Shown here one piece after another: positions 58,941 to 64,000 of a stretch of DNA of 64,000 nt. Source of the DNA: Bacillota bacterium (GTDB lineage: Bacteria; Bacillota; Clostridia; Christensenellales; Pumilibacteraceae); assembly GCA_009779975.1 (NCBI GenBank), contig WRAY01000007.1:1-64000 (forward strand). The letters run 5' to 3'. The notes beneath the pieces were generated by a model. That model made no database searches. It was not told where the DNA came from and worked only from the letters and a program-made list of their open reading frames with translations. The translations under genes were made by a program, and so were the position numbers. How positions within the stretch are numbered: position 1 is the stretch's first letter; every line of letters begins with the position of its first letter.

Positions 58941-61493
58941 CTAGTTAATTATCGTTGCAAGTTCAAGTCCTTCGTTTTCAACTTCTTCTTTGCTTTCAGG
59001 CTCTCGGCCGTGCTTTATGACAAACATATAAAAGTGTTCAAGCGATATGCCTAATTTTTCAATCTCTGAAATGCGTTTTCCGCCAACAACAATTTTGCCT
59101 TTTCTGATGACTGCAACTCTGTCACAAATTCGCTCGGCAACATCCATAATGTGAGAAGAGAAAAAGACGATATTTCCTTTGTCTGCATGTTCACGCATTG
59201 TTTGCTTGACTTGGAAAATACTATTAGGATCAAGTCCTGTTAAAGGCTCATCAAGTATCCACACTTTCGGCTCATGAATGAGAGCAGCCATTATGGCTAT
59301 TTTTTGTTTCATTCCGTGGGAATAAGTTCTCATTTGATTGTCGAATGCGTGTTCCATTTGAAAAATGTTTAAATAGTGAGTAAGTAATTCGTCTCTTTTT
59401 ATTTTTTCAATACCATAAAGATCTGCGATATAGTTAATATATTCTCTTCCCGTTAACCTTTCATAAAGAGCATAGTGATCGGGAACAAAACCAATCCGCT
59501 TTTTAGTCTCAACACTTTGCTTTTCAACATCAAATCCGCAAACAAGCATTTGACCGCTTGTCATAGGCTGCAGGCCGACAAGACTTTTGATAATAGTTGA
59601 TTTTCCTGCACCATTCGGTCCAAGAAATCCGAAAATTTCGCCCGCATTAACTTCAAGCGAGGCATCTTCGACGGCAAAACTTTTGTTTGAACCGTATTTT
59701 TTTGAAAAGTTTTTTAATTGCAGCATATCAACTCCTTGTTTGTCAATCGGGTCGCTTAATTTTTTTAAGTTATATTTTATTTTTAGTGCTATCTCGTCTA
59801 ATTGTATTCGTTGTTTTCTTTTAAATAATTCCCTTAATCTGTCCCATGCGGCAAAGAAGTATTCATATAATAACCACATGATAAGAGCAGCAACAGTAAA
59901 CACTCCGAAAAATATTAAAAGGTAAACATAACGGAATATCATTAACCTAGGGACATAATAACCATATGCGTTGTAGTAGCCTGTCAAGTGAATAGTGATG
60001 TTAGGATCCATTAATCGACGCCAACTCTCGGGGAAGAAATCAATAATGAAATATCCGTTCAAGAAAAAGAAGTCTGAACCCGTGTAGGCATTAACAAACA
60101 TGACGAAAATGAAATAGATGAAGAAGAACACCATTGAATAGAAAAAATGCTTGATGTTCGGGCGTTCAAAAACACCGAGTGCAACACACAAAAGAGGAAG
60201 AAAGAACGCTATATAATGATTTTGCCAATATGAAAAGACTGTGTAGGAAAGAGTATCATAGGCAGCATAGGTCGGCATAAGATTTGCTAAAAACGCTCCC
60301 AGAACATTAATAAAGAAAGTGAAATAAAAAACTTTTTTAAGTCTAAAAGCAAGGCAAATCGGCAAGATAAACATCGCTGTGTTGCATAGATGAAGCGGCA
60401 AACTTCCCAAAGAAGTCCATCTGTGAAAAGGGAATATAGCGGTGTAGACAATCATTGTTGCAATGCCGATAAACAACAAGCAGTATCTGTTAAATTCGCT
60501 GTATTCACCTTTTGTGAAAGGAGATATGTAGTCCTTGTCACGAATAGGTTTTTCATTAGATGTGTTTTTTGCAGGTGTTTTGTTTGTCCGCATATTTTCC
60601 AGAGCATTGCTTTCCGGAGTTGAAGCATAAGCAAAAGCAGGAGACAGTGCAAAAGATGGGGAGGGAGTTAAATTTTGAAAAGAAAAAACATTATGTAATT
60701 TTTTGACCCCAAAATAAATACCAAAAGGAATAAGTATTGAAAAATACAAAATTATTCTGTGGGAAAAACTAAGGTCAATCCCGCCAACTTCGCCCCCAAA
60801 CCCAAAAAACACATGAAGAAAGTTGTTTGGCATTGTTAAAAAAATGATAACAGGCAGAGTGCAAATAATGGCAATCCATTCTTTTTTAGCGGAACTTGAG
60901 GCGCTAGCGGGTGCAGATGGTATTAAGGGCATGGAATTGTTAGCAACTCTTTTCTTTTTGAGAAAAAATACAGTGTGCATTATTGCAATGGACAAAATAA
61001 GACCGAGTTCAAGAGAATGCGTAAATATTCGTCCGTTAAAACTATTAAGGGCATACGAGCCTTCAATCATGACAGAACTAAGCGGCATTGCTGCTGCTGA
61101 AAAGAGTGAAATTGGCAAGAAAATAAAAACAATAGCACGAGAGATGAAAGGAATATTGAAAAAAGCACTAAGAACGAGAATGACAAAAGATGCGGTGTTA
61201 AGCCAAAGAAATAGCATTCCCATTGCGGCTCCGAACATCCCTATTGAAAAAGGCAGTTCAGAAATAATATTTTCATTAAGGCGTCTGTGTTCTCCAAAAT
61301 CGAAAAGCCTGAGTCCAAAAACATCCATATATGCATTTTGCCCCCAAACATATCTTGTCGTAAAAGCCGCAATTGCAAGTAAAATGACAACAAAATAAAA
61401 AATCTGCTTCTGTTTTTTCTTTTTCAACAAAAGGTAAGTGCCGGCAATGACAACTGGTAATAAAAATATGAGTGGAAGATATAGTCCGAGCAT
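58941..61493 (-). CDS. Fusion of a YwaF/TIGR02206-like membrane protein and an ABC ATPase (cluster B)
   Basis: An 850-residue protein. Residues about 1-560 have about 14 TM helices; the second half of this part (HRWTSLGSLPLHLCNTAMFI, then YAAYDTLSYTVFSYWQNHYI) matches TIGR02206/YwaF membrane proteins. Residues about 595-850 are an ABC ATPase: FGFLGPNGAGKSTIIKSLVG Walker A, YSHGMKQKIAIMAALIHEP signature, WILDEPLTGLDPNS Walker B. The linker is basic. I know these as separate proteins; the fusion appears uninterrupted, no frameshift. It heads cluster B. No Shine-Dalgarno. Confidence 0.88.
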   Translation of the reverse strand: MLGLYLPLIFLLPVVIAGTYLLLKKKKQKQIFYFVVILLAIAAFTTRYVWGQNAYMDVFGLRLFDFGEHRRLNENIISELPFSIGMFGAAMGMLFLWLNTASFVILVLSAFFNIPFISRAIVFIFLPISLFSAAAMPLSSVMIEGSYALNSFNGRIFTHSLELGLILSIAIMHTVFFLKKKRVANNSMPLIPSAPASASSSAKKEWIAIICTLPVIIFLTMPNNFLHVFFGFGGEVGGIDLSFSHRIILYFSILIPFGIYFGVKKLHNVFSFQNLTPSPSFALSPAFAYASTPESNALENMRTNKTPAKNTSNEKPIRDKDYISPFTKGEYSEFNRYCLLFIGIATMIVYTAIFPFHRWTSLGSLPLHLCNTAMFILPICLAFRLKKVFYFTFFINVLGAFLANLMPTYAAYDTLSYTVFSYWQNHYIAFFLPLLCVALGVFERPNIKHFFYSMVFFFIYFIFVMFVNAYTGSDFFFLNGYFIIDFFPESWRRLMDPNITIHLTGYYNAYGYYVPRLMIFRYVYLLIFFGVFTVAALIMWLLYEYFFAAWDRLRELFKRKQRIQLDEIALKIKYNLKKLSDPIDKQGVDMLQLKNFSKKYGSNKSFAVEDASLEVNAGEIFGFLGPNGAGKSTIIKSLVGLQPMTSGQMLVCGFDVEKQSVETKKRIGFVPDHYALYERLTGREYINYIADLYGIEKIKRDELLTHYLNIFQMEHAFDNQMRTYSHGMKQKIAIMAALIHEPKVWILDEPLTGLDPNSIFQVKQTMREHADKGNIVFFSSHIMDVAERICDRVAVIRKGKIVVGGKRISEIEKLGISLEHFYMFVIKHGREPESKEEVENEGLELATIIN

Positions 61494-61559
61494 ATTTTTT
61501 AGGTTAATTTGTGATTAAATGAAAAAACATCTAATCAACCTGCATATTGATTATAAATT

Positions 61560-61588
61560 AGTATATCACACTTAAAATACTTCAACAA
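61560..61588 (-). promoter_or_regulatory. Promoter of cluster B
   Basis: On the minus strand TTGTTG (61588-61583), 17 bases, TATACT (61565-61560). The roughly 60-base leader can fold into GATTAGATG/CATTTAATC and lacks a Shine-Dalgarno. Confidence 0.6.
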
Positions 61589-61707
61589 GCAATGAGATTA
61601 GATTATTACTAGTTTTTGTGTTTTTGTCCTGTTTTTTGACAAAAATCACATATCAATTACCATATAATGTCAGCAATTCAGTCATTTTAGACAAGTTCTT
61701 TAATTTT

Positions 61708-61842
61708 CTACAAATCATCGGCATCTTGAGTGACTTTTTCATATTTTGAACTGCTGGTTCCGGTATATGAGCCATTTGGGTCAAAATCGCTTTTGAAAAG
61801 TGTTTTTAACTCTTCATAAGTGAAAATTTTACCATTACTCAT
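61708..61842 (-). CDS. Small protein ending DPNGSYTG...QDADDL
   Basis: A 44-residue protein. Its C-terminal half (DPNGSYTGTSSSKYEKVTQD then ADDL) resembles a DPxGSYTG-(n)-QDADDL tail that I recall from short uncharacterised Firmicutes proteins; this is memory, not a search. The start at 61842 is chosen for length; an upstream ATG at 61893 would add 17 residues, mostly Lys. No Shine-Dalgarno. It lies between cluster B and a divergent gene. Function unknown. Confidence 0.5.
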   Translation of the reverse strand: MSNGKIFTYEELKTLFKSDFDPNGSYTGTSSSKYEKVTQDADDL

Positions 61843-61887
61843 TAAATTTTTTTTCTTTTTTCTCATGTAAATAGTGTCTACTATTCC

Positions 61888-61916
61888 TTGCAAAAGTATG
61901 TGTGATGTGATATAAT
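61888..61916 (+). promoter_or_regulatory. Leaderless promoter of an acidic membrane protein
   Basis: TTGCAA (61888-61893), 17 bases, TATAAT (61911-61916). The ATG at 61923 is 6 bases past the -10 box, at the expected transcription start itself. Confidence 0.8.
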
Positions 61917-61922
61917 GTATTC

Positions 61923-62444
61923 ATGGAAGACAAACTGGAAGACGAAATTGAACAAATAGCAGAGAATACCGTCACACCTGTAGGAGGCGGCACTATTGTT
62001 ACTTTGTCAGGCGATGAGCAGATTTCAGAGGATGGTGTTCTTGCTGTTTCGAAAACAGAAGAACCGACTTTGGTCGAAACTGAACCTAACAAAATTGAGA
62101 CAAGCGAGGAAACAACAAAACTCAGCAAAACAAGAAGAATAGTTGCATATGTCGGATTGGTGTTTGTTGTAATATTCACAGTTTTTTTAATTGTATTTTT
62201 TACTGATTTTACTCGTTGGAACGGAGGAGTCGGCTACATTGTTCTAGTGAGCGGTCTTATTAGTATCGCATGTTTTTTCATGTCAAAGTCATGGACAAAA
62301 AAACTAGACCACCAATTAGCGCTGGATGACCTAAAAGAAAAAGACGGAGTTCCGTTAGAAGACGGCGAAGATATTGAAACGGAGATTAATAAGAACGCAG
62401 AAGAAGAAGTTGAGAAAGAAAAAGATGAAGAGAGTGATAATTAA
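61923..62444 (+). CDS. Acidic two-TM membrane protein, unknown
   Basis: A 173-residue protein. The first 70 residues are acidic and Thr/Glu-rich; two TM helices (VAYVGLVFVVIFTVFLIVFF and YIVLVSGLISIACFFM) form a hairpin; the C-terminal 50 residues are very acidic (EEEVEKEKDEESDN). Both tails would be cytosolic. I do not recognise it. It appears to be translated from a leaderless mRNA and converges on the gene at 62522. Confidence 0.75.
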   Translation: MEDKLEDEIEQIAENTVTPVGGGTIVTLSGDEQISEDGVLAVSKTEEPTLVETEPNKIETSEETTKLSKTRRIVAYVGLVFVVIFTVFLIVFFTDFTRWNGGVGYIVLVSGLISIACFFMSKSWTKKLDHQLALDDLKEKDGVPLEDGEDIETEINKNAEEEVEKEKDEESDN

Positions 62445-62513
62445 ATTACAAATTACAGTTTACAAATAATGATTAATTAGTTTGACCTTATTTGTAAACT
62501 GTAATTTGTAATT
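62443..62513. repeat. Perfect 26-base inverted repeat between convergent genes
   Basis: The left arm starts AATTACAAATTACAGTTTAC (62443-62468) and the right arm is its exact complement (62488-62513). The outer ACAAATTACAGT is shared with 43475-43556, but the inner half differs while still pairing exactly. A terminator role is possible here, though it has no T-run. Confidence 0.9.
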
Positions 62514-62521
62514 TGCTATTT

Positions 62522-63316
62522 TCACTTTTTACTTTTCGCTCTATTGACAACATCTATCTTAGACGCTATCCCAAGCACTATGCAAAGACTTGCAAATATG
62601 ATATAGTAAATAGAGTGGGGCATGAAAAAACTTGAAATCATTAAAACAAATGCAACAAAAAAATATCGTCTTGCATTTTTAGGGCGAAGTGCTAGGGAGA
62701 AAAAGTATTTAAAACCTGTCATACGAGGCTTTTTGAGAACTATTTGTTTTTCCGGCATGTCGCCTAACCACTTCAAAAGAGAGAAAACTTTTTCGCCGTC
62801 AAGCACTTCAATATCAGGTTCAGGCAATAATTTTTTCAGCGCTTCAGCCTCATCGCCAAGTCCGTCAACACTTAGCAGTAATATTTTTTTTGCTTTGCCT
62901 CGTGCGTTTTTGTAGAAATTTCCAAGAGTCACAGCATCCATCTCACCGGGAACAAAGTGAAGAAAAATAGCAGTATTTTGAATTTTTAAAAAACCGTTTT
63001 CCTTGTCATCCTCGACTGTTTCATATTTTTTTTTGAAGGCGTCGAGAAAAAAACTCTTTGTGAATTCTTCGTCATTATATATAAATTGTGTCAATATTTC
63101 CTTCACTTCATCATTATTATTAAGTGTTTTATCACGGCGGTTTTTTTGAAAGACCATAATAAGAGCAGTGATTGAAATCGCACAAGTTATCCCTGCAATA
63201 AGCATAACTCCTAGTTCACGAGTGAAATATCCAACAAATGCAATAGAAAAAAAACAAGCGACTACAAATGTCAGCACCCCGTCAATAATCAGAACAATCC
63301 GTCTTTTTGTGTTCAT
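62522..63316 (-). CDS. Uncharacterised four-TM membrane protein
   Basis: A 264-residue protein. Two TM helices near the N terminus (about 5-50), a soluble middle of about 140 residues with alternating strands and helices (KKILLLSVDGLGDEAEALKK, then VLDGEKVFSLLKWLG) that could be a restriction-endonuclease-like or receiver-like fold, and two TM helices at the end (RYFFVAFVLMISSFFMPHSI and YYIIFASLCIVLGIA). The layout is reminiscent of membrane proteins with a central nuclease-like domain, but no catalytic residues can be assigned. ATG 63316 lies 8 bases after a TAATTA box. Confidence 0.7.
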   Translation of the reverse strand: MNTKRRIVLIIDGVLTFVVACFFSIAFVGYFTRELGVMLIAGITCAISITALIMVFQKNRRDKTLNNNDEVKEILTQFIYNDEEFTKSFFLDAFKKKYETVEDDKENGFLKIQNTAIFLHFVPGEMDAVTLGNFYKNARGKAKKILLLSVDGLGDEAEALKKLLPEPDIEVLDGEKVFSLLKWLGDMPEKQIVLKKPRMTGFKYFFSLALRPKNARRYFFVAFVLMISSFFMPHSIYYIIFASLCIVLGIASKIDVVNRAKSKK

Positions 63317-63324
63317 ATCTTCAA

Positions 63325-63353
63325 TAATTATTGACAACTATTAATTATGTCAA
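63325..63353 (-). promoter_or_regulatory. Probable leaderless promoter of the four-TM gene
   Basis: On the minus strand TTGACA (63353-63348), 17 bases, TAATTA (63330-63325), then 8 bases to the ATG at 63316. The -35 box overlaps the start codon of the divergent tsaC-like gene, so the two genes may interfere. Confidence 0.5.
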
Positions 63354-64000
63354 ACATACTTTCACCAACACCACACAATATTCAACTTTGTGCAAACGCC
63401 ATAAAAAACGGCGAGGTTGTCGCATTCTGCACCGAGACGGTCTATGGTCTCGGGGCTGATGCTTTTAGCATTGATGCAGTCAAAAAAATCTTTTCATTAA
63501 AAGGAAGAGAAGAGGACAATCCTTTGATTGTCCATATTTCTGATATTTCACAAGTCCATGAACTGGCAAGAGAAGTTCCTGACAGGGCGCTGAAATTAAT
63601 GCAAAAACTAATGCCCGGACCTATCAGCATTGTTTTAAAGAAATCTAAAAAAGTGCCCGGTATTGTGACTGCAGGACTTGATACTGTTGCAATAAGAATG
63701 CCGAGAAATGCAAGTGCGCTTGAATTAATCAAACATTCAGGAATTCCAATCGCCGCACCGTCTGCCAACATTTCAGGAACGCCAAGTCCGACAATTGCTC
63801 AGCATGTGGAAAATGATTTTAAAAACAAACTTCAATTTGTCCTTGACGGCGGTCAGTGTGAAATAGGAATTGAGAGTTCTGTTATTGATTTATCGGGTAG
63901 TATGCCACGCATACTTCGTGAAGGAAAAGTGACGAAAGAGGAGATTGAGGCAGTTTTGGGAGAAAAAGTCGAAGTTTTGACAAATAGTAATAAACCTCTA
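63347..64000 (+). CDS. tsaC: Threonylcarbamoyl-AMP synthase (Sua5/YrdC), 3'-truncated by the window
   Basis: At least 218 residues are visible. GEVVAFCTETVYGLGADAFS near residue 22, then KIFSLKGREEDNPLIVHISD, LMPGPISIVLKKSKKVPGIV, TVAIRMPRNASALELIKHSG and IAAPSANISGTPSPT are the YrdC core that binds ATP, threonine and RNA. It makes the threonylcarbamoyl adenylate for the t6A37 modification of ANN-reading tRNAs. The sequence after residue 190 suggests the longer Sua5 type with a linker and a C-terminal domain beyond the window. No Shine-Dalgarno precedes ATG 63347. Confidence 0.95.
   Translation, partial: MSNILSPTPHNIQLCANAIKNGEVVAFCTETVYGLGADAFSIDAVKKIFSLKGREEDNPLIVHISDISQVHELAREVPDRALKLMQKLMPGPISIVLKKSKKVPGIVTAGLDTVAIRMPRNASALELIKHSGIPIAAPSANISGTPSPTIAQHVENDFKNKLQFVLDGGQCEIGIESSVIDLSGSMPRILREGKVTKEEIEAVLGEKVEVLTNSNKPL

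Overview
This is a low-GC window from an endospore-forming Firmicutes lineage, most likely class Clostridia. The evidence is a complete spoIIIAA-AH operon, dipicolinate synthase genes, a ytaF-like gene, a Spo0A-type DNA-binding protein, and the Firmicutes gene order spoIIIA - yqhY - nusB - folD - xseA - xseB - ispA - dxs. The canonical anti-Shine-Dalgarno tail of the 16S rRNA is visible. I cannot name the genus.

Layout. 1-90 is the 3' end of a 16S rRNA gene, followed by a terminator rather than a 23S gene. 380-1017 is a RelB/RelE-like toxin-antitoxin pair; 1277-2107 is an unknown gene behind a structured leader. 2194-9970 is an envelope block: two PlsC-type acyltransferases, a cupin, a diacylglycerol-kinase-family lipid kinase, a cytidylyltransferase, a GT32-like and a GT2 glycosyltransferase, and an alpha/beta hydrolase. 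10.2-14.2 kb holds a Sel1-repeat protein, a shortened solute-binding protein, a receiver-less Spo0A-like regulator and two dense repeat islands. 14.2-19 kb holds housekeeping genes (gap, rplS), small unknowns and a tyrosine recombinase. 19-24.2 kb holds a large secreted protein, dpaA-dpaB and ytaF. 24.3-29.3 kb is a three-gene cassette: a DUF2357/McrC-like zinc-ribbon protein, a small exported acidic protein, and an eight-TM protein fused to a McrB-like AAA+ domain. After a third repeat island come an acyltransferase-like membrane protein and surface cluster A (31.3-41.0 kb). 42-47.6 kb is spoIIIA; 47.8-53.6 kb is a nusB-to-dxs operon. 53.7-61.5 kb is surface cluster B, a paralogue of cluster A. 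The window ends with small membrane proteins and the start of a Sua5/YrdC gene.

Two candidate systems stand out. One is the duplicated surface module: ABC ATPase, ABC-2-type permease, membrane-anchored Ig-like protein and giant lipoprotein. The other is the membrane-anchored McrB-like/DUF2357 cassette with its exported partner.

The non-coding DNA is unusual. GC-rich interspersed repeats fill islands and are also carried in frame inside coding sequences. About ten gene junctions, five of them at consecutive spoIIIA genes, hold 80-110 bp imperfect or perfect hairpins whose right arm sits where a Shine-Dalgarno should be. Several genes appear to have leaderless promoters, with the -10 box ending 4-10 bases before the start codon. 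A GCGTC stem-loop abutting the Shine-Dalgarno is shared by three unlinked genes.
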